Positions 6,968 through 14,234 of a stretch of 14,589 nucleotides of DNA are shown here, in pieces. Origin of the DNA: Sulfonitrofixus sp039714575 (lineage in GTDB: Bacteria > Campylobacterota > Campylobacteria > Campylobacterales > Sulfurimonadaceae); contig JBDLJE010000060.1 in NCBI GenBank assembly GCA_039714575.1, positions 1 to 14,589 on the forward strand, written 5' to 3'. The position numbers and the translations under genes were made by a program. The number at the start of each line of letters is the position of its first letter. Position 1 is the first letter of the stretch. Under the pieces are notes generated by a model that saw nothing but the letters and a program-made list of their open reading frames with translations, was not told the DNA's origin and ran no database searches.

Positions 6968-8062
6968 TCAGGCCTGTAAAAAGGCGAGTATCTCCTCTTC
7001 GCTTCCTCGAAAGATGATGGGGATAGGACTCTTCTCTATCTGGTAGTAATACATAGGGTCGTAGTACTCTTCGAGAAGCAGCTGTACCCACTCTTTGTGG
7101 GCTTCGGTCTTGCCGCTTACTTGCTGAACTTTAAAGGCGTTGTCAAGCACTCTCTTTAGGTGCAGGTAGCGTTCACTGCCGAGTCGCCTTTGAATACGGC
7201 TGAGGTTGCCGTGCATCTCTTCAAACCACTTCTCATCGCCTTCTTCATGGTAGTGTCTGTTATACTCGACTAAAGAGGCGGTGACATACTCATTAAAGGT
7301 GATCTGTACACGGGTCTCAATAGGGGCTTCCAAGATGACAAGACTTGCCTGTTGCATGTTCTCAAAGACAGGCTTTGGGATGAAGACTTTACCGATATTA
7401 TGACTTTCATGCTCAATGACGAGTTGCTTGTGGCCTTCATTTTCATGACGGATAAGTTCGTAGGCAAGACGGTCTTCAAAGTCTATCTGTGTGGGTTGTG
7501 GCGTTGTGAAACGGCCAAAAGAGGAGCCTCTGTGGTTGGCAAGTTCTTCGAGGTCGATGGCGTTGTTGAGCTTATGGATAAGCAGTGTCTTGCCTGTACC
7601 GGTGGTGCCGCCGATGATGATGGTCTCTGCTTCGTCACTGATACGTTCCGACTCCTCTATAAGAAAGCGGCGAAAGGCTTTGTAGCCGCCTTTTAGACGA
7701 GGGAGGGTGATGCCGGCTTCTGCCAGCCACTCCTGAGATATCTTGGAACGCTGTCCCCCGCGAAAACAGTAGAGATAGGCATCAGGATACTGATGCATAA
7801 ACTCCTGCCAGGCTTGTACACGCCCCTCTTTGACCTTTCCCTGAATAAGCTCATGACCGAGTTTTACAGCCTCATCATTACCTGCCTCTTTGTACCGAAT
7901 ACCGATTAGATGGCGCTCTTCATCGTTCATAAGAGGTAGATTTGTCGCGGTAGGAAATGCTCCCTTTTCAAACTCTACTGGAGCACGAACATCGATGAGT
8001 GGACGTCTCTCTAAAACGATAGTACGAAAGTCATCTGTCAGAGGCAGTGACAATTTAGACAA
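6968..8062 (-). CDS. mnmH: tRNA 2-selenouridine synthase MnmH (SelU/YbbB)
   Basis: MnmH converts 2-thiouridine at position 34 of Lys, Glu and Gln tRNAs to 2-selenouridine, by way of a geranylated intermediate, using selenophosphate. The 364-residue protein has an N-terminal rhodanese domain with LIDVRAPVEF (22-31) and the active-site YCFRGGQRS (Cys99), then a P-loop domain with GGTTGTGK (151-158). This is the diagnostic rhodanese-P-loop fusion and length of the family. The assigned start is TTG at 8062, inside the end of selD, giving an 8-base overlap. A second TTG at codon 4 would be better spaced from GAGG upstream and cannot be excluded. Co-transcription and translational coupling with selD are very likely, since SelD makes its selenium donor. 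Confidence 0.96.
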   Translation of the reverse strand: MSKLSLPLTDDFRTIVLERRPLIDVRAPVEFEKGAFPTATNLPLMNDEERHLIGIRYKEAGNDEAVKLGHELIQGKVKEGRVQAWQEFMHQYPDAYLYCFRGGQRSKISQEWLAEAGITLPRLKGGYKAFRRFLIEESERISDEAETIIIGGTTGTGKTLLIHKLNNAIDLEELANHRGSSFGRFTTPQPTQIDFEDRLAYELIRHENEGHKQLVIEHESHNIGKVFIPKPVFENMQQASLVILEAPIETRVQITFNEYVTASLVEYNRHYHEEGDEKWFEEMHGNLSRIQRRLGSERYLHLKRVLDNAFKVQQVSGKTEAHKEWVQLLLEEYYDPMYYYQIEKSPIPIIFRGSEEEILAFLQA

Positions 8063-9086
8063 CCTCTACGTAATGTTCTGAACGCTGTTTTGTATGACCA
8101 ATTGAGTTTAGCACAAGTCCGGCAGATTTAGTGATCTTTAAAAACTCTTCCACACTCTCTTTACGAACAGCACAAAGAAGACCGCCGGAGGTCTGTGCAT
8201 CACAGAGGATGTCCTGCTGTGTTGCTGTCATCGGAGCTATCTTGTGACCATAACTCTCAAAGTTACGACGTGTTCCGCCAGGTACACACTCCATCGCTAA
8301 GTACTTCTCAACGTTGTTTAAAAGAGGGACGTCACCAAAACGGACGAGTGCACTTATGTCACTTCCTTCGCAGATCTCAGTCAAGTGTCCAAGCAGTCCA
8401 AACCCTGTTACATCTGTCAATGCCGTTACACCTTCAAGTTGTGATATCTCTGCCCCGATCTTGTTAAGTGTACACATCGCATCAATAGCGACTTGGATGT
8501 CACTTTCTGAGATCTTGTCCTGTTTTTGTGCGGTGGTCAAGATACCGATACCCAGTGGTTTGGTCAAAAAGAGTTCACAATCTGCTTCAGCAGTGTCGTT
8601 ACGTTTGATGTTCTTGTTCTCCGCGATCCCGGTGACCGCAAGACCGAAGATAGGCTCCGGCGAGTCGATGCTGTGACCGCCGGCAAGAGGAACTCCCGCA
8701 TCTTCACAGACCGCGCGACCACCGTCAATGACCTTTTGTGCCACATCAGCGTCCAGTTTGTCGATCGGCCAGCCAAAGATGGAGATAGCCATCAGCGGCT
8801 TACCGCCCATGGCATAGATGTCACTGATGGCATTGGTCGCAGCGATACGCCCGAAGGTAAAAGGGTCATCCACGATGGGCATAAAGAAGTCAGTGGTACT
8901 GAGAACAGAAGTTCCGTTACCAAGGTCAAAAGCGGCAGCATCATCGTTAGTAGCATTTCCTACCAGCAGTTCCGGGTGTTCGATGGTCTCTCTAGATGTC
9001 TCAAGGATCTGTTCAAGCAGTTTAGGTGAGATCTTGCATCCGCATCCTGCACCGTGACTGTATTGGGTTAGTTTGACTTCTTCCAT
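8055..9086 (-). CDS. selD: Selenide, water dikinase (selenophosphate synthetase)
   Basis: SelD makes selenophosphate from selenide and ATP, the selenium donor for selenocysteine and for 2-selenouridine in tRNA. The 343-residue protein starts with the typical TQYSHGAGCGCKISPK: Cys15, Cys17 and Lys18 match E. coli Cys17, Cys19 and Lys20. It is therefore the cysteine form, not a selenoprotein. DDAAAFDLGNGTSVLSTTDFF and the AMGGKPLMAI, GGHSID, DVTGFGLLGH and TSGGLL motifs follow the AIR-synthase-like fold. The ATG at 9086 has AAGAG five bases upstream. It is the first gene of a two-gene unit with mnmH; selA and selB are not in the window, so here the context ties it to tRNA selenation. Confidence 0.97.
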   Translation of the reverse strand: MEEVKLTQYSHGAGCGCKISPKLLEQILETSRETIEHPELLVGNATNDDAAAFDLGNGTSVLSTTDFFMPIVDDPFTFGRIAATNAISDIYAMGGKPLMAISIFGWPIDKLDADVAQKVIDGGRAVCEDAGVPLAGGHSIDSPEPIFGLAVTGIAENKNIKRNDTAEADCELFLTKPLGIGILTTAQKQDKISESDIQVAIDAMCTLNKIGAEISQLEGVTALTDVTGFGLLGHLTEICEGSDISALVRFGDVPLLNNVEKYLAMECVPGGTRRNFESYGHKIAPMTATQQDILCDAQTSGGLLCAVRKESVEEFLKITKSAGLVLNSIGHTKQRSEHYVEVV

Positions 9087-9165
9087 GAGGACTCTTTATA
9101 GTTGATTTATTAGTAGGCTAATCATAATCCTGCTTCACTAAAAGGGCACTGTATTAATACGATAA

Positions 9166-9174
9166 TGGTATGAT
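9166..9174 (+). promoter_or_regulatory. Extended -10 promoter for the HAD gene
   Basis: TGGTATGAT fits the extended -10 form TGnTATaaT and sits 28 bases before the ATG at 9203. A 10-base perfect palindrome, GTATTAATAC, lies just upstream at 9151-9160 in the 116-base divergent promoter region shared with selD and might be an operator. Confidence 0.45.
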
Positions 9175-9202
9175 TTATAGAAATACTTTGCAAGGATGCA
9201 TT

Positions 9203-9679
9203 ATGAAAGAGCTAAAGGTTACTGTTCCTCACTATAAAACACTTGCGTTACGGCATGTCGTTGTGGATTATAACGGGACACTGGCTGAAGACGGTGAGCT
9301 CAAAGAAGAGGCAAAACTGCTGCTTAATGACCTGGTCTTGCATTATGAAGTCCATGTCATCACCTCGGACACCTTTGGCAGTGTCAAAGAGCAGTTGGAC
9401 AGTTTTGACGTTACGATCAGGGTCTTGGAAAGTGATGATCACACTGCTGAAAAAGCGTCGTACATCAACGAGCTTGGCAGTAAACACTGCGCTGCGGTAG
9501 GTAATGGCAACAATGATGTGCAGATGCTTAAAAAAGCAGAACTTGGCATCGCCTTGATAGGCGACGAGGGGTGCAGTACGCAGACCCTGCTAAACAGTGA
9601 CATCATCTGCAGTTCTATAGACGATGCCCTGAAACTGCTGCTTAGCGAGAAACGGCTTATTGCGACACTGCGAAAATAG
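9203..9679 (+). CDS. Small HAD-superfamily protein, soluble P-type-ATPase-like
   Basis: The 158-residue product matches the small 'soluble P-type ATPase' HAD group (COG4087 type): motif I VVVDYNGTLAEDG (Asp22, Asn24), motif II ITSDTFG (53-59) and motif IV VGNGNNDVQMLKKAELGIALIG (from residue 99), ending in the typical RLIATLRK. It equals the phosphorylation domain of a P-type ATPase without membrane segments. The second motif I residue is Asn rather than the Asp of HAD phosphatases or the Thr of P-type ATPases. I chose the ATG at 9203 because AAGGAT lies seven bases upstream; an in-frame ATG at 9170 overlaps the -10 box. The substrate is unknown. It is divergent from selD and ends two bases from the sagB-like gene. 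Confidence 0.85.
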   Translation: MKELKVTVPHYKTLALRHVVVDYNGTLAEDGELKEEAKLLLNDLVLHYEVHVITSDTFGSVKEQLDSFDVTIRVLESDDHTAEKASYINELGSKHCAAVGNGNNDVQMLKKAELGIALIGDEGCSTQTLLNSDIICSSIDDALKLLLSEKRLIATLRK

Positions 9680-9681
9680 AC

Positions 9682-11256
9682 TCAGGTCCGGTTTGGGTAA
9701 GGTTCTCGCATACTCATACGTGTATCGATAATAGCATGTCCGATGGTAAAGTGGTACATCGTCTGAAAAGTGTCATCCTCAAAGCCTAACATACGGTGCA
9801 TCACATCATCAAGGTAACAGCCTATACCTGTAGCATCCAGACCGAGGGCTGTTGCTTCGAGGTAGAGCTGTTGACCTAATTCACCGCACTCCCAATAGAG
9901 CTCTTTATACTCATGTGCACCATAGGTCTCTATGGGTTCTTTGAACTGAGTGATCATGCCTAAAGAGAAGGCACTGTCGCCGGCAATGTCCTGTGAACAG
10001 GAGATAAACTTGGCTTGGGAACGGAAGTCCCCCTTCTCAAGAAGATAGAGGTTTCTTATCTCTTGCTTTTGCCAGAGAAAATCGTTTCGTGTCAGGCGTT
10101 TAAGGGCACTTCGGTGTTCGTTGTTGCGAATATAGAAGTACAGTCCTGACTCTAGGGTCTCTACATCATGCACAAATATAACAAAATGTACACGTTCTCT
10201 ATAGGTGTCGACCGGTGCTTTGACAGCGTTTAATATCTGCGTAAACTGCTCTAGGGAGATGTGTGTTCGGGCAAAGTCCATTGCCTGTGCACTGCGGCGC
10301 TTTAAGATCACCTCTTTAACACTTTTATCGTTCGCCGTACGCTCAAGAGTAGATGTCTGAATGTCAAGTCTGGGTATAGAGGCTGTATTGACCTGAACTG
10401 CTTTTATGGCAAGATCGACCGCTTCCCAAGGGTGGTGGGCACGGCTTAAGAGATTTGCCTTGCCTTGATACTGCAGGGGAATATCGTTGAGCAGTTGCGA
10501 TAGGTCATGTCTGTTTTTTGCGGATCCACCGATATGCAGGAGTGTCTGTGCTATCTCCGGTTCACTTTCATGGTAACGGTTATGTTGGTCAAGACCGACC
10601 ACCCTTTCAAGCTCACTGATCGCCAAGGTCTCAACCTTAGACGTTTGAAGGCCCAAGATCTTTGCACTCACTTTAACCGCTTTGAGAGCATGTCCGAGGT
10701 CTAAGTTGACATAGCGAAAACAGCGTTCGCCATACTTCCACATCTCTCGCCAGGTGATGGAGCTGAGAGCGACAAAGTAACCGTGCTGTTTCTGTTCTCT
10801 CCAGTAGTTGGTGTCAAATTCAGCCAATACCTCCAAGGCGTGCTCTTTAACAGCGTAGTGTGCGATGACACTTCTGTCTGAGACACCTTTTAGCGGTGGT
10901 ATGATGATAGTGGCTTCAGTGGGCTGCAGGTTGCCGCTAGACGCGTTGCAACGCAGTGCCCAGCAGTCACTGCCCATACATTTCCATGCTGCAATACCGA
11001 GCGAGAATTGAAAGAGTTGTGCGATGGACTCGAGTGTAAGCGGTGCTGAAGGAATGTGTGCTTCGCTCATAACAGCGTTGTAGCTCATCGTCGGATTATC
11101 GAAAGCCAGAGGCAGCTTGATCAGCCGTGCCCCTTCGTAACGTCGAAACGGGTCAGGCTGTGTTGCCCAGTCCATATACCCTAAAGATGCTGCGTAGCGC
11201 TTTGGGTGATGCTTGGTACGTTGGTGATAGTCAAAAACGGTAGCGCTGTTATTCAT
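9682..11256 (-). CDS. Tandem-domain SagB/ThcOx-type nitroreductase family protein
   Basis: The 524-residue protein looks like two nitroreductase-fold domains in one chain. The first (about 60-250) includes RCNASSGNLQPTE (102-114) and RYVNLDLGHAL (181-191). The second (about 310-515) has ILKRRSAQAMD (317-327), SGLYFYIR (370-377) and GELGQQLYLEATALGLDATGIG (458-479). SagB/ThcOx enzymes are FMN-dependent dehydrogenases that oxidise azolines in peptide natural products, but many family members, including this one, stand alone. No cyclodehydratase, docking protein or convincing precursor is nearby, so the substrate is unknown. GGAG abuts the ATG with no spacer, an unusual arrangement; an in-frame TAA four codons upstream leaves no earlier start. 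It is convergent with the HAD gene, two bases apart. Confidence 0.82.
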   Translation of the reverse strand: MNNSATVFDYHQRTKHHPKRYAASLGYMDWATQPDPFRRYEGARLIKLPLAFDNPTMSYNAVMSEAHIPSAPLTLESIAQLFQFSLGIAAWKCMGSDCWALRCNASSGNLQPTEATIIIPPLKGVSDRSVIAHYAVKEHALEVLAEFDTNYWREQKQHGYFVALSSITWREMWKYGERCFRYVNLDLGHALKAVKVSAKILGLQTSKVETLAISELERVVGLDQHNRYHESEPEIAQTLLHIGGSAKNRHDLSQLLNDIPLQYQGKANLLSRAHHPWEAVDLAIKAVQVNTASIPRLDIQTSTLERTANDKSVKEVILKRRSAQAMDFARTHISLEQFTQILNAVKAPVDTYRERVHFVIFVHDVETLESGLYFYIRNNEHRSALKRLTRNDFLWQKQEIRNLYLLEKGDFRSQAKFISCSQDIAGDSAFSLGMITQFKEPIETYGAHEYKELYWECGELGQQLYLEATALGLDATGIGCYLDDVMHRMLGFEDDTFQTMYHFTIGHAIIDTRMSMREPYPNRT

Positions 11257-11463
11257 CTCCTTATGTTACCCGAGTGAGGTGAAACGGCACTTGAAAAGAA
11301 TTTATAGCAAGATGGATTAAGAAAGTGAAAAAGTAAATGGATTGATCTGTTTTGTCTATGTTCTTGGTCTGTATATGTGCAAAAAGAGCGATACATTGAT
11401 AGGGTACAGAGTGAAACAATCCAATTATTTCCCTATTTATAGGGCTGCGATAGATATGAGTCT

Positions 11464-11490
11464 AATAGACTAAAGCATAATTAGTCTATT
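11464..11490. promoter_or_regulatory. Perfect 10-bp dyad upstream of the grpE promoter
   Basis: AATAGACTAA (11464-11473) and TTAGTCTATT (11481-11490) are exact inverse complements with a 7-base spacer, ending 15 bases before the -35 box. An extra half-site copy, AGTCTAAT, overlaps at 11459-11466. The geometry resembles repressor operators such as HAIR (7-base spacer), but the sequence matches neither HAIR nor CIRCE. It could be an operator of an unidentified regulator or an RNA hairpin. Confidence 0.5.
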
Positions 11491-11505
11491 GCTGTAAGGT
11501 ATTAC

Positions 11506-11534
11506 TTGACAGTAAATGACTCATGTGTTATAAT
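11506..11534 (+). promoter_or_regulatory. Consensus sigma-70 promoter for grpE-dnaK
   Basis: TTGACA (11506-11511) and TATAAT (11529-11534) are both perfect and 17 bases apart, the ideal arrangement. Transcription should begin near 11541, giving a 30-base leader with AAAGGAG at 11551-11557. This is by far the best promoter in the window and predicts high basal expression. Confidence 0.9.
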
Positions 11535-11570
11535 TTGTCCAGAATTCAAGAAAGGAGTCACTAATACATT

Positions 11571-12125
11571 ATGTCTGAAGAGAAAAAGAATGAAGAGACA
11601 CAATCGATAGAAGAGGAACTCGAAGAGCAGCTAGAAGCTCACGAAGAGTCTGAAGTCGAAGAGGTCGAAGATGAGTTAGTCACTTTACAAAACGAAGTAA
11701 CTGCGCTGCAAGATAAGTATGCACGGGTACATGCTGACTTTGACAACATCAAGAAGCGTCTTGAACGTGAGAAGTATCAGGCACTTGACTATGCAAACGA
11801 GAAATTTGCAAAAGACATCATCCCGGTATTAGATGCACTTGATGGGGCAATTAAAGCCAAAGATATGGAAGCTGACCCCGAGACACTGCTTGAAAAAGTG
11901 AGTGAAGGCGTTGAGCTGACTATGAAACAATTTTTAAGCGTACTTGAAAAACACGGTGTGACAGCGGTAAACGAAGACGAACCGTTTGATCCGAATATTC
12001 ACCACGCGGTCCAGCAGATTGACAGCCCTGATCACGAGAGTGGTCAGATCGTCAGTACCTTCCAAAAAGGGTACAAATACAAAGAACGAACCTTGCGCGA
12101 TGCAATGGTCGTAATTGCGAACTAG
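11571..12125 (+). CDS. grpE: GrpE, DnaK nucleotide exchange factor
   Basis: GrpE dimerises and opens the DnaK nucleotide pocket to release ADP. The 184-residue protein has a very acidic, probably disordered N-terminus (about 1-38), a long coiled-coil helix (about 38-85) with ADFDNIKKRLEREK, a helical bundle and the C-terminal beta domain. The family signature is seen in FDPNIHHAVQQ, GQIVSTFQKGY and TLRDAMVVI; LRDA replaces the common LRPA. AAAGGAG ends 13 bases before the ATG, a slightly long spacing. It is the first gene after a consensus promoter and precedes dnaK by 150 bases. hrcA, usually next to it in Campylobacterota, is absent. Confidence 0.96.
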   Translation: MSEEKKNEETQSIEEELEEQLEAHEESEVEEVEDELVTLQNEVTALQDKYARVHADFDNIKKRLEREKYQALDYANEKFAKDIIPVLDALDGAIKAKDMEADPETLLEKVSEGVELTMKQFLSVLEKHGVTAVNEDEPFDPNIHHAVQQIDSPDHESGQIVSTFQKGYKYKERTLRDAMVVIAN

Positions 12126-12133
12126 TTCGCAAT
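12114..12133. repeat. Perfect 20-base palindrome over the grpE stop codon
   Basis: ATTGCGAACT (12114-12123) is exactly complementary to the following AGTTCGCAAT (12124-12133). As RNA it forms an 8-bp stem with a CTAG loop that contains part of the TAG stop. No U-run follows. It may protect the grpE mRNA end or mark a processing site. Confidence 0.6.
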
Positions 12134-12165
12134 CAATTAAAGAAACAAGGTTTCGCGGGCTTCCT

Positions 12166-12212
12166 GCCGAAGGAAATTCAGCGTTAGCGCAGGTGACGGA
12201 ATTACTTCCGGC
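12166..12212 (+). repeat. Imperfect stem-loop in the grpE-dnaK spacer
   Basis: GCCGAAGGAAATTC (12166-12179) pairs with GAATTACTTCCGGC (12199-12212): 11 of 14 Watson-Crick plus one G-U pair. A competing smaller hairpin, CGGAA-TTAC-TTCCG, lies at 12197-12210. The two cannot form together, so this G+C-rich stretch may switch shape. Confidence 0.4.
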
Positions 12213-12227
12213 GCCGTAATAAAATAG

Positions 12228-12249
12228 ATGAAGGGGTTCCCTTCATTTT
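12228..12249 (+). terminator. Terminator-like hairpin just before dnaK
   Basis: ATGAAGGG (12228-12235) and CCCTTCAT (12239-12246) form an 8-bp stem with a GTT loop, followed by TTT and then A. The U-tract is short, so partial termination or an RNA processing signal is more likely than full termination. It lies 26 bases before the dnaK ATG and could set different grpE and dnaK levels. Confidence 0.5.
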
Positions 12250-12275
12250 ATGAAATAAAATTAAGGAATTAAATT

Positions 12276-14156
12276 ATGAGCAAAGTAATCGGGATAGATT
12301 TAGGAACAACAAATTCATGTGTCGCAGTTTATGAGGGTGGTGAAGCGAAGATCATCCCTAACAGCGAAGGTAAGAACACAACACCGTCAGTAGTCGCATT
12401 CACGGACAAAGGCGAGGTACTTATAGGTGACCCGGCAAAACGTCAGGCGATCACTAACCCGGAAAAGACGATCTCTTCTATTAAGAGAATCATGGGTCTT
12501 ATGATGGACGAAGAGACAGCTAAAGAGGCACATGACAAGGTAACATACAACATTGTCAATAAAGATGGTTCAGCAGCGGTCGATGTTGCCGGTAAGGTCT
12601 ACACGCCACAAGAGATCTCTGCAAAGATCCTTACTAAACTAAAAGAGGATGCTGAAGCGTACATCGGCTCTACAGTAACTGACGCGGTTATTACCGTTCC
12701 TGCATACTTCAATGATGCACAGCGTAAAGCGACTAAAGATGCAGGTACGATCGCCGGTCTTAACGTTCTTCGTATTATCAATGAGCCGACTGCTTCTGCA
12801 CTGGCGTACGGTCTTGAGTCTAAGGCTGAAGAGAACGTACTTGTCTATGACCTGGGCGGTGGTACGTTCGACGTTACGGTACTTGAGATCTCTGATGGTA
12901 CATTTGAAGTTCTTTCAACAGACGGTAATGCATTCCTGGGTGGTGACGACTTTGACAACAAGATCGTTGACTATCTGAATGAAGAGTTCAAAAACTCTCA
13001 CGGTATCGAGCTTAAAAACGACAAGATGGCACTTCAGCGTCTTAAAGATGCTGCTGAAAACGCTAAAAAAGAGCTTTCAAGCGCAACTGAGACGGAGATC
13101 AACCTGCCGTTTATCACGATGACAGAAGCGGGGCCACAACACCTTGTGGTAAAGCTTACTCGTGCCAAGTTCGAAGGTATGATCGCCGATCTTGTAGAAG
13201 AGACGATCGATCATATCAAAGTTGCAATGAAAGAGTCTGATCTTGATAACAATGAGATCAGAGAGATCATCATGGTTGGTGGTTCTACGCGTGTTCCTAT
13301 GGCGCAAGAAGCGGTCAGCAAGTACTTCGGCGGCAAAGATCTTAACCGTGGTGTTAACCCGGATGAGGTTGTTGCTGCAGGTGCTGCTATTCAGGGTGGT
13401 GTTCTTCGTGGTGATGTCAAAGACGTTCTTCTTCTTGACGTTACACCGCTTTCACTTGGTATCGAGACACTTGGCGGTGTTATGACTAAGATCATTGAAA
13501 AGGGTACGACTATTCCTGTTAAGAAATCTCAGGTCTTCTCAACAGCAGAAGACAACCAGCCTGCAGTATCTATCTCTGTAGGTCAAGGTGAGCGCGAGTT
13601 CGCTAAAGACAACAAGTCTCTTGGACTGTTTGAGCTTGGTGACATTCCGGCTGCACCACGCGGTGTGCCGCAGATCGAAGTGACATTTGACATCGATGCC
13701 AATGGTATCTTGACAGTAAGTTCTACTGACAAAGGTACCGGCAAGTCTCAGTCTATCACTATCTCCGGTTCATCTGGACTGAGTGAAGAAGAGATCGAGA
13801 AGATGGTTCAAGATGCTGAGAGCCATAAAGCAGAAGATGGAAAGCGTAAAGAGCTAGTCGACCTGCGCAACCAGGCAGATGCACTTGTTGCTCAGACTGA
13901 GAAGACTCTTGGTGAGGCTGGTGAAGATATTGATGCAGAAGAGAAAGCAGCTATTGAAGCAGCAATCGCTGACTTGAAAGAGACACTAAAAGATGAGTCT
14001 GCTACGAAAGAGACAATTGAAGAGAAAGTCAAAGCACTTACAGAAGCGAGCCACAAAATGGCAGAGCGTATGTACCAAAAAGAGCAGGGCGGCGAAGCGG
14101 CTGATCAAGGCGCTAAAAAAGCTGATGACGATGTCATCGACGCTGAGATCGACTAA
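12276..14156 (+). CDS. dnaK: DnaK, Hsp70 chaperone
   Basis: DnaK binds and releases unfolded peptides in an ATP-driven cycle with DnaJ and GrpE. The 626-residue product is full length. The ATPase domain has IGIDLGTTNSCVAV (5-18), VYDLGGGTFDVTVLEI (190-205) and IIMVGGSTRVP (331-341). The interdomain linker VKDVLLLDVTPLSLG (381-395) leads into the beta-sandwich peptide-binding domain and the helical lid, with a charged tail ending in DDDVIDAEID. AAGGAA is seven bases before the ATG. A strong terminator follows at once. It is probably read from the grpE promoter, with the hairpin-rich spacer between the genes adjusting expression. Confidence 0.98.
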   Translation: MSKVIGIDLGTTNSCVAVYEGGEAKIIPNSEGKNTTPSVVAFTDKGEVLIGDPAKRQAITNPEKTISSIKRIMGLMMDEETAKEAHDKVTYNIVNKDGSAAVDVAGKVYTPQEISAKILTKLKEDAEAYIGSTVTDAVITVPAYFNDAQRKATKDAGTIAGLNVLRIINEPTASALAYGLESKAEENVLVYDLGGGTFDVTVLEISDGTFEVLSTDGNAFLGGDDFDNKIVDYLNEEFKNSHGIELKNDKMALQRLKDAAENAKKELSSATETEINLPFITMTEAGPQHLVVKLTRAKFEGMIADLVEETIDHIKVAMKESDLDNNEIREIIMVGGSTRVPMAQEAVSKYFGGKDLNRGVNPDEVVAAGAAIQGGVLRGDVKDVLLLDVTPLSLGIETLGGVMTKIIEKGTTIPVKKSQVFSTAEDNQPAVSISVGQGEREFAKDNKSLGLFELGDIPAAPRGVPQIEVTFDIDANGILTVSSTDKGTGKSQSITISGSSGLSEEEIEKMVQDAESHKAEDGKRKELVDLRNQADALVAQTEKTLGEAGEDIDAEEKAAIEAAIADLKETLKDESATKETIEEKVKALTEASHKMAERMYQKEQGGEAADQGAKKADDDVIDAEID

Positions 14157-14161
14157 CCATA

Positions 14162-14186
14162 AAAAAACAGCTTTGAGCTGTTTTTT
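14162..14186 (+). terminator. Rho-independent terminator of dnaK
   Basis: AAAAAACAGCT (14162-14172) and AGCTGTTTTTT (14176-14186) make an 11-bp stem with a TTG loop; the 3' arm ends in six U. It starts six bases after the dnaK stop. The A-run on the left also makes it usable from the minus strand. Confidence 0.92.
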
Positions 14187-14234
14187 CCCATACAGAGAAT
14201 TCTCCTGAAACTTCCTCTAAAATTCAGTAAAAAA

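Larger units (their letters stand above)
11257..11570. other. Divergent spacer between the sagB-like gene and grpE
   Basis: This 314-base stretch replaces the hrcA gene often found upstream of grpE. It contains ATAGGG/CCCTAT/ATAGGG at 11399-11404, 11431-11436 and 11439-11444 (alternative small hairpins), a 10-bp dyad at 11464-11490 and the grpE promoter at 11506-11534. No CIRCE element was found. A minus-strand frame of 47 codons is judged spurious. Confidence 0.6.

Noticed and set aside
9151..9160. Palindrome GTATTAATAC in the selD/HAD divergent promoter region as a separate operator finding.
   Set aside because: A 10-base A+T-rich palindrome is fairly likely by chance in 116 bases; noted only with the promoter.
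11253..11396. Minus-strand frame of 47 codons whose stop overlaps the sagB-like ATG, rich in Ser, His and Cys; considered as a RiPP precursor.
   Set aside because: No ribosome site, no leader-core pattern, and the likely minus-strand -10 box (TATAAA around 11308) lies inside it. Probably chance.
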